Shown: piece by piece, positions 9,234-17,347 of the stretch
How positions within the stretch are numbered: position 1 is the stretch's first letter
Layout: each line of letters begins with the position of its first letter
From: Deltaproteobacteria bacterium
GTDB taxonomy: Bacteria; Desulfobacterota; Desulfobaccia; Desulfobaccales; 0-14-0-80-60-11
Reading direction: 5' to 3'
NCBI GenBank assembly: GCA_016875015.1
Contig: VGSJ01000010.1
Location: 1-56,718, forward strand
Length of the DNA stretch: 56,718 bases
Program-made: the position numbers and the translations under genes
The notes under the pieces: generated by a model
What the model saw: the letters and a program-made list of their open reading frames with translations, nothing else
Told to the model about the DNA's origin: nothing
The model's database searches: none

Positions 9234-10730
9234 TTAAACCTCTCCCCGGATCCGGCGAATGAGCTTCGAGACCGACACGGGTTCGGTGACGGGCAGCAGC
9301 ACCACTTGGCCGCCGTAGCGGAGCACGATCTCCCGGCCCGCCACCTGCTCGGCCGGATAATTGCTCCCCTTGGTGAGGATGTCGGGCTTGAGGCTGGCTA
9401 AAAGCTCCGGCAACTGGTGGCTGGTGAAGACGGTGACATAGTCCACCGCGGCCAGGGCCGCCAGGATGCGCACCCGCTGGTCCTCCCCGATGACCGGCCG
9501 GCCCGCCCCTTTCACCTGCCGGACCGAGGCGTCGGAGTCCACCGCCACCACCAGGGCTTCCCCCAGGCGCCGGGCTTCTTCCAGGAACCTGATGTGGCCG
9601 CTGTGGAGCAGGTCGAAACAGCCGTTGGTGAACACCACCTTTTTCCCCCGGGCCTGGAGCTGGGACGTCAGCAGCCTTAACTCGCCCGGGGTCCGGATTT
9701 TTTCTTCCAGCCGGGTCCCCTCCTGGCCCAACTCCCGGGCCAACTCGGCCCGATAGATGGGGGCGGTGCCCACCTTGCCCACCACCACCCCCGCGGCGAC
9801 GTTGGCCAGCGCGGCCGCCAGGACCGGATCGCCCCATCGGGCCAGACCCAGGGCCATGAGGGCCGCCACGGTGTCGCCGGCCCCGGAGACGTCAAACACT
9901 TCCCGGGCCCGGGTCGGGATGGAGAGCTCAGGCGCCCCGCCGGCAAACAGGAGCATGCCTTCCGCCCCCAGGGTGATGAGCAGATAGTCCAGCGCCAGAC
10001 TCTCCCTGAGCGTGGCGCCGGCCCGCACCAGATCTTCCCGCCGGGCCAGGGAGTAGCCCACCGCCAGTTCGGCTTCCTTGCGGTTGGGGGTGATCACCGT
10101 GGCCCCGGCGTAGCCGGAGTAGTCCGCGCCTTTGGGGTCCACCACCACGGGATATCCCCGGGAGCGCCCTTGGGCGATCAGTTCTTTAAGCACCGCCGGA
10201 GTAAGGACGCCTTTGGCGTAATCGGACAGCACCAGGGCGTGGAGCCCGGGCAGGCGGGCGCCCAAAAACTCCCGGGCGGCCGTTTCGAAGGCCGGCGGGG
10301 CCGGGGCCCGGCTTTCCCGGTCGATGCGCACCACCTGCTGGGAGGCGCCGATGACTCTGGTCTTCCGGGAAGTGCGGCGCGCCTGGTCCGTGAAGAGGCC
10401 GTCCACCCCCACTCCCAGCCGGACCATCTCTTGCTTGAGCAGGTGGCCGGGGTTATCATCTCCCACCAGGCCCAGGACTTCTACCTGGGCCCCCAGGGCC
10501 ACCAGGTTGTTGACCACGTTGCCGGCGCCCCCCAGGGTGCGGGTCTCCCGCTCCACCTCCACCACCGCCACCGGAGCCTCCGGGGAGATGCGCTCCACCT
10601 TCCCCCAGAGATACTCATCCAGCATAAAGTCACCGGCCACCAGGACCCTGAGGTTTGAGAACCCCGAAAGGTCCAGGTTGCGGAGGCGATCGCCGTGCAT
10701 TTCGGCCTTATTCGGTGATTCGGGAGACAT
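9234..10730 (-). CDS. hldE: bifunctional heptose 7-phosphate kinase / heptose 1-phosphate adenylyltransferase
   Basis: HldE makes ADP-activated heptose for the LPS inner core: it phosphorylates heptose 7-phosphate at C1, then, after GmhB acts, adenylates heptose 1-phosphate. The N-terminal ribokinase (PfkB) domain shows the substrate site (TLGGAGNVVNN) and the anion-hole motif DVSGAGDTVAAL. The C-terminal nucleotidyltransferase (about the last 140 residues) starts with VVFTNGCFDLLHSGHIRFL. Length (498 aa from this start) is near the E. coli protein (477). I chose ATG 10730; a TTG at 10763 is upstream in frame and an ATG at 10700 downstream. It shares a strand with ugd and lptD, although a 274-base repeat-bearing gap separates it from ugd. 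Confidence 0.93.
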   Translation of the reverse strand: MSPESPNKAEMHGDRLRNLDLSGFSNLRVLVAGDFMLDEYLWGKVERISPEAPVAVVEVERETRTLGGAGNVVNNLVALGAQVEVLGLVGDDNPGHLLKQEMVRLGVGVDGLFTDQARRTSRKTRVIGASQQVVRIDRESRAPAPPAFETAAREFLGARLPGLHALVLSDYAKGVLTPAVLKELIAQGRSRGYPVVVDPKGADYSGYAGATVITPNRKEAELAVGYSLARREDLVRAGATLRESLALDYLLITLGAEGMLLFAGGAPELSIPTRAREVFDVSGAGDTVAALMALGLARWGDPVLAAALANVAAGVVVGKVGTAPIYRAELARELGQEGTRLEEKIRTPGELRLLTSQLQARGKKVVFTNGCFDLLHSGHIRFLEEARRLGEALVVAVDSDASVRQVKGAGRPVIGEDQRVRILAALAAVDYVTVFTSHQLPELLASLKPDILTKGSNYPAEQVAGREIVLRYGGQVVLLPVTEPVSVSKLIRRIRGEV

Positions 10731-10800
10731 GGCTTTAGGTCTCTTAGTACAAGGGGTTATCAATACGGTAACGTATTTCTTACTCCGTGAAGATCACTTC

Positions 10801-10930
10801 CCCCTCACCCTGACCCTCCATTGGGGGAGAGGGGAAAAGACGGGACCGATTTGAGGCTCTGCCATCATAAAAAACCCGGCGACCTAACCTACCCCCTCTC
10901 CACCCGCTTCGGGGGAGAGGATTGGGGGGC
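10801..10930. repeat. two palindromic C-rich repeats
   Basis: 10801-10836 (CCCCTCACCCTGACCC then GGGGGAGAGGGG) and 10894-10922 (CCCTCTCC, nine-base loop, GGGGGAGAGG). The same repeat type occurs in inverted pairs inside the element at 51104-51386. They fill the gap between ugd and hldE. Confidence 0.5.
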
Positions 10931-11004
10931 CTGGCCGCCGCTCTTAAATGCGTCGGCTATCTGCGGAGGCGGGCGCGGAGGCCCGCCCCGCCGGTTGATT
11001 ACTC

Positions 11005-12330
11005 CTAAACCTGCTGGCCGATATGGAAGTAGGTGAATCCCAGATTGGCCAACTTGGCCGGATTGTAAAGATTGCGGCCGTCAAAAATCACCGGGGCCTT
11101 CATCAGGGAGTGCATCCGTTCAAAATCAGGCTCCCGGAACTTGGTCCACTCGGTGCAAATAATCAGGGCGTCCGCCCCTTCCAGGGCCTCGTAGGACGAA
11201 GCGGCATAAGCCACGGCCGGATGGTCCCCGAAATGCTGCCGGGTTGCCGGCATGGCCTCCGGGTCATAGGCCTGAACCCGGGCCCCCATTTCCAGCAAGC
11301 GGGAGATGACGGTCAGCGCCGGGGCATCCCGGATGTCGTCCGTTTGGGGCTTGAAGGACAGCCCCCAGACGGCAAACACCCGCCCCTTCAAGTCATCCTT
11401 AAAGTAAGCGCGTATGACCTCCATGAAGAGCCGGCGCTGGTCCTGGTTGACGGCCTCCGCCGCCTCCAGCAGGCGAGGCGTGTAGTGTAAGGAAGTGGCC
11501 GTATGGATCAAGGCCTGCATATCCTTGGGGAAACAAGAGCCGCCGTATCCCAAACCCGGAAACAGAAACAGGGGGCCGATGCGGCGATCAGAGCCGATCC
11601 CCCGGCGCACCATATTGATGTTGGCCCCGGTCCGGCTACAGATGTTGGCGATCTCATTGATAAAGGATATTTTGGTGGCCAAAAAGGCGTTGGCGGCATA
11701 CTTGGTCAGTTCGGCGGACACCACGTCCATGACAATGACGGGATGATTGGTGCGCACAAACGGCGCATACAACTCCTTCATCAGTTCCGCCACCCGCACC
11801 TCGTCGCATCCCGCCACGATGCGATCCGGCTTCATGAAATCATCAATCGCGGTGCCTTCCTTGAGGAATTCCGGGTTGGAAACCACGTCAAATTCGAAGA
11901 CTTCGCCCCGGGCTTGCAGTTCTGCCTCGATCACCTGGCGCACCTGCCGGGCCGTACCCACCGGCACCGTGGATTTTTCCACGATCACCTTGTAGCCGTT
12001 CATGTGGCGGCCGATGTCCCGGGCTACTTCCAGCACCATGGACAGGTCGGCGGAGCCGTCTTGGTCCTGGGGCGTGCCCACCGCGATGAAGCAGACCAGG
12101 CTCTTTTGAATCGCCGGCCCTAACTCGGTGGAGAAAAACAGCCGGTGTTCCTGATAATTGCGTTTAACGTAATCCTCCAACCCCGGTTCATAGATGGGAA
12201 TGCGGCCCTGCTCCAGGGCTTCCACCTTGGCCGCATCCGCGTCCACGCAGATAACGTCGTTGCCCATTTCGGCAAAGCAGGCTGCGGTCACCAGGCCCAC
12301 ATACCCTGCGCCGATTATTGCCAGTTTCAT
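11005..12330 (-). CDS. ugd: UDP-glucose 6-dehydrogenase
   Basis: This cytosolic enzyme oxidises UDP-glucose twice with NAD+ to UDP-glucuronate, a precursor of surface polysaccharide. The Rossmann motif (IIGAGYVGLVTAACFAEMG) starts at residue 5. The central dimer helix (VSAELTKYAANAFLATKISF, about 204-223) and the active-site Cys266 in GYGGSCFPKD are present, as is VWGLSFKPQTDDIRDAP in the C-terminal NAD/UDP domain. The 441 residues are the normal length. The ribosome binding site GAGGAGGAGG lies ten bases before the ATG. The lptD stop is 38 bases upstream, so the two are likely co-transcribed. Confidence 0.95.
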   Translation of the reverse strand: MKLAIIGAGYVGLVTAACFAEMGNDVICVDADAAKVEALEQGRIPIYEPGLEDYVKRNYQEHRLFFSTELGPAIQKSLVCFIAVGTPQDQDGSADLSMVLEVARDIGRHMNGYKVIVEKSTVPVGTARQVRQVIEAELQARGEVFEFDVVSNPEFLKEGTAIDDFMKPDRIVAGCDEVRVAELMKELYAPFVRTNHPVIVMDVVSAELTKYAANAFLATKISFINEIANICSRTGANINMVRRGIGSDRRIGPLFLFPGLGYGGSCFPKDMQALIHTATSLHYTPRLLEAAEAVNQDQRRLFMEVIRAYFKDDLKGRVFAVWGLSFKPQTDDIRDAPALTVISRLLEMGARVQAYDPEAMPATRQHFGDHPAVAYAASSYEALEGADALIICTEWTKFREPDFERMHSLMKAPVIFDGRNLYNPAKLANLGFTYFHIGQQV

Positions 12331-12368
12331 GAATCAGTTACCTCCTCCTCAGCTTTTTCTTACGGCTG

Positions 12369-14642
12369 CTAAAACAGATCAGGTCCTTCTTTATTTTTGC
12401 TTTCATCCGGGAAACGCACCGGCGATCGTTTCATTCTCTCCCCTAACCCCGGAATGAACACGGTAAAACCGATCCTCTGGTCATTCGGCCGGTCGGTGTA
12501 TGACAAGACCACGCCCCAGCAGTCGCGTTGCAGCACCACCCCATACCTTCGTTCCAGTTTATTGTTGGTCTCGAAAGTATGCCCGTAGGTGACCCAGGTT
12601 TTGACGGAGCGCATAAGATTTAGATAGGCTTCGAGGTTGATTTGTTTGGCGAAATCCCTGATATATACATAATTTACATTGATATAGTTCTGCCTTTTAT
12701 TGTCAAGAATCGTCACTTTAAAATCAGCCCGCTCAAATCCTTCCTTGTAAGGGGAAACGCCCAGGTTCGATCCCAGGACGAGTTGGGGCAAGGGGTAAAA
12801 TTGCATTTCTCCCCAAAAATCGGAAAAAGGATGATGCGGCACGGGATTGCCATCCAGCCCCATGCTGGTCTTGTTAAAGAAGGCGCTCTGGCTCAGACGG
12901 AACCACAGCACATCCCGCACCGTGGTCTGCCCTTGCTCGTTCTGGCTGCGCCAGAGAATGTTGTTGGCGACCCCGTAGGTAAGGGCATTGACGCCGCCGA
13001 CGGGGTTGTCCCCCTCCCGCACGGGCAGGTTGCGGTTGACCTGCGCCACCCAGCCCTGGTCCAGGGGGTCAAATTGGGGATAGCGGTGCGGGTTAAACCG
13101 GGGGATATTCGTGTAGGCCACTTCGGGGCGCAGGATGTGTCGGAAAAAATAGGAGGATTCAGTCCCGCGGCCGTAGTCCCTCGCCCAGGCCCCGGACAGG
13201 GCCACCCTGGAATCAAATAATTGCCGGGGGATAAGTTGCTCCGGCGGGCCGTTGGGGACGGCGTGGTCCACCCGGAACAGGGTCTCCCGGAACCCCACCC
13301 GGGAACCGAACGATATGCCCGGCAGCGGTTGCCCTTGCAGACTGATATTGGGATGGAAATCCAGCCGGTCGCCGGTCATGCCGTGGTTTTGGTAAAAGTA
13401 ATTGTACGACGAACTCAGACCCAGATAGAGCGGCAACCCCCCCAAGGACACCGGCACCGAATTGAGCGCGGCCCCCGGCACCCGGTTGAACAGGTTGGGG
13501 TCATTGTTGACCAGTTTATCGTAATAGCGGGTGTAGAGGGTGAAATTGGCCACGGAGAAATTGCGGGCCAGGGCGAAGCTGGAAACCCGGGTATTCACCT
13601 CTTCTTGCTCCAGGTCCCGCCCAAACTCCATGAGCAGTTCCCGGGAATAGCGATTGAGGCCCATGTAGCCGAAATTGAAGTCCGCGAGATAATTGGCATC
13701 GCTGACCCGGTCCAGGGTGCCCCGGGCCTCCCAGTCGCCCAGAGGCTGGTTAATCATCCCCGAGGCCCAGTAGCGGCGGTTGGTGGTGTTCTGGGTATAG
13801 CTGTCATTCATATAGAAAAAACGGAAATTGGCCGCGGCCTCATCGTGCCCCCGGCGCCGGTACTCTCCCCCCTGCATGTAACCCCGGTTGGAAAAGACGG
13901 TCTGGTAGAGCGTGAGATCGGAATAGTTGTTGATGGCCCAATAAAAGGGCGCTTCCACCACCGCCCCCCCCGCCCGGTGCTGCCCATAGGCAGGGAGGAG
14001 AAAGCCGCTCTGTCGGGAGGTCATCACCGGCAGGACGGCCAACGGCAGGTAGAGCACCGGAACCCCGGCCAGGTGGAAGAGACCATCCCGGCCCGTGGCA
14101 TAGCCCTCCAGGACCACCGAGAGCTTCCGGGCTGAAAAGCTCCACACCGGCCGGTCCGCATCGCAGGTGGTGACCTTGGCCTCCTCGGCGTAATAAGTCT
14201 TGTCGCCGGTCTTGCGTATCAGGGGGCTGTCCACATGAAAGTGGTTTTTTTTCAGGAAGAGACGCGCCCCCTGCATCTCGCCGCAGCGAGTCGCCAGGTT
14301 GAATTGGCCTTCCTGCCCGGTAAAGATATCTTCTTCCAGAACCAGAACCACATTGCCTTTGACCCGGGCTATTTTGGTGGCCTCATTCACCTCTACCTGT
14401 TCCGCGGTGAGGCGGCGGTCTCCCTGGCGGATTTCCACCTTGCCTGTCGCGGTATAGATGTGGCGGGCGGCATCATAGGTAACCGTGTCGGCGCGGATCC
14501 TCCAAGGCCCCCCCTCGAAGCGCTGGCCCTTGAACAGGTCCATCTCCGTAGCCGCCCCGGCGCTCCCGGCGCTGAGGAGGACGATCAGGCACCCTAAGGT
14601 TAGGACCACGTTGCGCGCCAAGACCAACTCCTGGAATTCCAT
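12369..14642 (-). CDS. lptD: LPS-assembly outer-membrane protein LptD
   Basis: LptD is the 26-strand barrel that, with LptE, inserts LPS into the outer leaflet. The protein has a signal peptide (about 9-31), an OstA beta-jellyroll (about 45-165, with AEQVEVNEATKIARVKGNV), the conserved turn KVTTCDADRPVWSFSARKL and a long barrel rich in Tyr/Asn strands ending with GIGFTVFIPGL-like strands. Only a few cysteines are visible, so the disulfide pattern of E. coli LptD is not reproduced. The ATG at 14642 has no ribosome binding site, but CAGGAG six bases before a TTG at 14621 suggests a start there, which would give a tidier signal peptide (ARNVVLTLGCLIVLL). Confidence 0.88.
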   Translation of the reverse strand: MEFQELVLARNVVLTLGCLIVLLSAGSAGAATEMDLFKGQRFEGGPWRIRADTVTYDAARHIYTATGKVEIRQGDRRLTAEQVEVNEATKIARVKGNVVLVLEEDIFTGQEGQFNLATRCGEMQGARLFLKKNHFHVDSPLIRKTGDKTYYAEEAKVTTCDADRPVWSFSARKLSVVLEGYATGRDGLFHLAGVPVLYLPLAVLPVMTSRQSGFLLPAYGQHRAGGAVVEAPFYWAINNYSDLTLYQTVFSNRGYMQGGEYRRRGHDEAAANFRFFYMNDSYTQNTTNRRYWASGMINQPLGDWEARGTLDRVSDANYLADFNFGYMGLNRYSRELLMEFGRDLEQEEVNTRVSSFALARNFSVANFTLYTRYYDKLVNNDPNLFNRVPGAALNSVPVSLGGLPLYLGLSSSYNYFYQNHGMTGDRLDFHPNISLQGQPLPGISFGSRVGFRETLFRVDHAVPNGPPEQLIPRQLFDSRVALSGAWARDYGRGTESSYFFRHILRPEVAYTNIPRFNPHRYPQFDPLDQGWVAQVNRNLPVREGDNPVGGVNALTYGVANNILWRSQNEQGQTTVRDVLWFRLSQSAFFNKTSMGLDGNPVPHHPFSDFWGEMQFYPLPQLVLGSNLGVSPYKEGFERADFKVTILDNKRQNYINVNYVYIRDFAKQINLEAYLNLMRSVKTWVTYGHTFETNNKLERRYGVVLQRDCWGVVLSYTDRPNDQRIGFTVFIPGLGERMKRSPVRFPDESKNKEGPDLF

Positions 14643-14887
14643 TTTAAAATCGTAAAATTATACCACAGGCCTTCGGCTCTTTCAAGGAAGCCGGTGCAGG
14701 GAATCTCTCGTTTTCAAGAGAGATTGTCTTGAGGGGGAACCGCGTTAAGGCTGTCCTGGTTCCGTTAGTCAGAGCAGATGCTTTATTTTTGCAATGGTTG
14801 CGGAACGGGGCGGAAATGAGTTGCAACCGGAGAGAACCTGTCCCTTGGGGCAATCTCTCGTAGATATGATCTGAGTGACGACAGCCA

Positions 14888-16141
14888 TCAGGATCCGCCG
14901 AACAACTGCACGCCCACTACTTCCTCTTTAAACCGGCCTTCCACTCCCAGGGGGATCATCACCAGACCGTCGCTTTTAACCAGGGGGGAGAGCAGCCCCG
15001 AGGACCCCAGGATCGGGTCGGCCCACAGGGTCGCACCCTCCCGGCGCAGGCGCACCCGGACGTAGTCTTCCCGGCCCGTGGCCCCGGCCAGGTTCCGGGA
15101 CAGCACGGCAGTCACGGTGCGCCCCCAGGGGGACGGGTCGTTGACGCCCGCCAGGCGCGAGAGCAGCGGCCGGCCCAGCACCTCCATGACCACCGCGGCG
15201 GAGGCCGGGTGCCCCGGCAGCCCCAGGAGGGGCTTGGGCGGCGTGTGCCCCAGGGCGGCCAGGATGGTGGGTTTGCCGGGCCGGAGCGCCACCCCGTGCA
15301 CCAGGACCTCGGAGTCGGGCAGGTCCTTAATGGCAGTGAGCGTCAGGTCCCGGACGCCCACGGAGCTGCCGCCGGAGATCAGAATCAGGTCAGCCGCGTC
15401 CAAGGCCGCGGCCAGGGTTTTTCGTAAGGCGTCAAAATCATCGGGAATAATACCGTGCATCAGGGGCAGGCCGCCCCACTCGGCCACCTGGGCCGCGGCC
15501 AGATAGGCGTTGGCATCCCGCACCTGGCCGGGGGCCGGAGTGCCGTCTAGAGGGATAATTTCGTCGCCGGTGGAAAGAATTACGACTCGGGGTTTTTTAT
15601 AAGCCGCCAGGCGTCTTATGCCTAAGGCCGCCAGGAGCCCGATCTCCTGGGGGCGCAGCCGCCGGCCGGCCGGGAAGAGCAACTCCCCCCGGGCCACGTC
15701 CTCCCCGGGCTTGAGCACATTTTCCCCCGGGGCCACCGCCCGGCGCACCTCCAGGGTGCCGTCCGGGTGCTCGGCGGTGTATTCCACCATCACCACTGCA
15801 TCGGCGCCCGGGGGCAGCATGGCGCCGGTGGCCACCCGCAGGGTCTCGCCGGGACCCACGCCCCGGGCGGGGGCTGCGCCCATGGGGACTTCCCCCTTAA
15901 TTTCCAGGTATTGGGGCGTGCCGACGCCGGCCCCGAAGGTATCCTGGGCCCGGACCGCGTAGCCGTCCATGGTGGCGCGCAAAAACCCCGGCACGTCCTC
16001 CGGCGCCATAATGGGCGCAGCCAGGACCCGGCCGCCGGCATCGGCCAGATCCATCTCCTCCACCCCCACCGGGCCAAACCGGTCATAATGGGCCAGGACT
16101 TCTTCCCGGGTTTGGAGGCGGAAGAATTCTAAGGAAGGCAT
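14888..16141 (-). CDS. moeA: molybdopterin molybdenumtransferase
   Basis: MoeA inserts molybdate into adenylated molybdopterin during molybdenum cofactor synthesis. The 417-residue protein has the MoeA N-terminal domains I/II (VPGFLRATMDGYAVRAQDT, GAMLPPGADAVVMVE), the MoaB/MPT-binding domain with STGDEI and ISGGSSVGVRD, and the C-terminal domain IV (about 340-417). Molybdoenzymes such as formate dehydrogenases would be its clients, though none is in the window. The start codon comes directly after the stop of the AT-rich gene at 16142, so translation may be coupled to it. Confidence 0.93.
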   Translation of the reverse strand: MPSLEFFRLQTREEVLAHYDRFGPVGVEEMDLADAGGRVLAAPIMAPEDVPGFLRATMDGYAVRAQDTFGAGVGTPQYLEIKGEVPMGAAPARGVGPGETLRVATGAMLPPGADAVVMVEYTAEHPDGTLEVRRAVAPGENVLKPGEDVARGELLFPAGRRLRPQEIGLLAALGIRRLAAYKKPRVVILSTGDEIIPLDGTPAPGQVRDANAYLAAAQVAEWGGLPLMHGIIPDDFDALRKTLAAALDAADLILISGGSSVGVRDLTLTAIKDLPDSEVLVHGVALRPGKPTILAALGHTPPKPLLGLPGHPASAAVVMEVLGRPLLSRLAGVNDPSPWGRTVTAVLSRNLAGATGREDYVRVRLRREGATLWADPILGSSGLLSPLVKSDGLVMIPLGVEGRFKEEVVGVQLFGGS

Positions 16142-16675
16142 TTAATTAAAGAGGCGTTGGTTGTCAATATTAAATACATCTATCGGTTCGAGTCTTAAAT
16201 ATGATTTTAAAAGATTAGTAATAATTCCATAGCTTTCAACCTGTTCCTTCATTCGTATAATCCAGCCTTGGATAGGATCATTAATTAGGTTTTCTTGCAA
16301 TTCTCTACTTAATATTGACACATAGTTTTCTAATATTTCATCACCTACTCTAAGCCGCTCGTAAACTACGTGGAGAAGGTTTCGTTCTTTTAAAGATAAA
16401 TAAGGGTAAATTTCCGAAATTGTAGAACGATAAACTGTTGAGAGGCTATGGACAGCCGTTCCTGGAAGAACTCTCCCTTTACTCAAGTTATCGGTGCACT
16501 GTTTAAAAATAGCTATAAGTTGAGGAATTTGGGTTAGCAAAGACCTGCATTCGTCTCGCAATGCTCTCTTAAGCTGACAGATATGAAATCTTTTCATGAT
16601 ATAAGAGTGGGCCACATTGAGGAAGAAACCCACCACCACTCCAATTAATCCCCAAAATGCTTTATTTTCTATCAT
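16142..16675 (-). CDS. AT-rich membrane-anchored protein of unknown function
   Basis: The 177-residue protein from ATG 16675 (GGAA about eight bases upstream) has one N-terminal TM helix (FWGLIGVVVGFFLNVA) and a helical cytoplasmic body rich in Leu, Glu and Arg. An in-frame start at 16717 would add 14 residues but lacks support. I do not recognise a family; the layout recalls small anchored proteins found near phage or defence genes, but no such partner is here. Base composition is clearly AT-rich against its GC-rich neighbours, and the stop TAA is followed directly by the moeA ATG. Both point to recent acquisition into a transcribed site. Confidence 0.6.
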   Translation of the reverse strand: MIENKAFWGLIGVVVGFFLNVAHSYIMKRFHICQLKRALRDECRSLLTQIPQLIAIFKQCTDNLSKGRVLPGTAVHSLSTVYRSTISEIYPYLSLKERNLLHVVYERLRVGDEILENYVSILSRELQENLINDPIQGWIIRMKEQVESYGIITNLLKSYLRLEPIDVFNIDNQRLFN

Positions 16676-16710
16676 GATGTTTTTCCAACTTAAACCTAAG
16701 CAATGTAGGG

Positions 16711-16903
16711 TGGGCATTGCCCACCATCAATAATGCACAGGCGGGACGCCTGTGCTACTGAACTTGAGTTTCTGGTTTTTTCAACAAGATTTAGCCTGTA
16801 TCCTGATGATTTTACAAAGTAATTAGGTCATTTTTCAGTTTGGTTGCGGCCATAGGCCGCGATGTGCTACCAAGGTTTATATTAATGGCGGGCAGTGCCC
16901 GCC
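16711..16903. repeat. cluster of short palindromes
   Basis: Three hairpin repeats: TGGGCATTGCCCA (16711-16723), CACAGGCGGGACGCCTGTG (about 16736-16754) and GGCGGGCAGTGCCCGCC (about 16887-16903). Each belongs to a dispersed type seen elsewhere in the window. Some could act as weak terminators or mRNA stabilisers. Confidence 0.55.
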
Positions 16904-17128
16904 CTACATTTCAACGGCAGCTTCAGCGACAACGGCCTCCAGAATTGGGGGATCAATCTCCAGCACCTAGGGTCCAAAAGTTTCGACATGAAAACTGATT
17001 GCCGACCGAACATCCGCCATAGCTTCCTCATAGGTATCACCCTGACCAACCACCACCCCCTTTAATCCCAAGGGGTAAGCGATGTAACCATCCGGGTGTT
17101 TTTCCACGATGACGTTAACGGCCTTCAT
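16904..17128 (-). pseudogene. HicB-like antitoxin, interrupted by an amber codon
   Basis: ATG 17128 starts a 53-residue HicB/DUF1902-like frame (VNVIVEKHPDGYIAYP, VVGQGDTYEEAMADVRSAI) ending at TAG 16967-16969. In the same frame the sequence continues for 20 more codons (LEIDPPILEAVVAEA) that look like the normal C-terminus of this type, then stops at 16904. The TAG is thus best read as a nonsense mutation, for instance of GAG. HicB antitoxins pair with HicA; no HicA gene is adjacent, and this subgroup is often solitary. Confidence 0.5.
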
Positions 17129-17159
17129 GGGTTGCCCTCGTAAATGATTGAGATAATCG

Positions 17160-17335
17160 TAGATTAGCACAGGCTGGAAGCCTGTGCTACCGGATTTGAT
17201 GGTTAGGGCCCGCAGTGCTTGGTGCGCAGGGCGCACCCTACATCCTCTCGTTCCCAAGCTCCAGCTTGGGAATGACAGTGTTCGCGAAGCTCCGCTTCGC
17301 ATGATGGTGCGTGAGACGCACCCTACGCCCCATCC
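17160..17335. repeat. tandem array of different palindromes
   Basis: Four palindromes in a row: GCACAGGCTGGAAGCCTGTGC (about 17167-17187), GGTGCGCAGGGCGCACC (about 17221-17237), TTCCCAAGCTCCAGCTTGGG (from 17251) and GCGAAGCTCCGCTTCGC (17284-17300). The third has a near copy at 53852-53874. Confidence 0.55.
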
Positions 17336-17347
17336 CCCAATTTCCCC

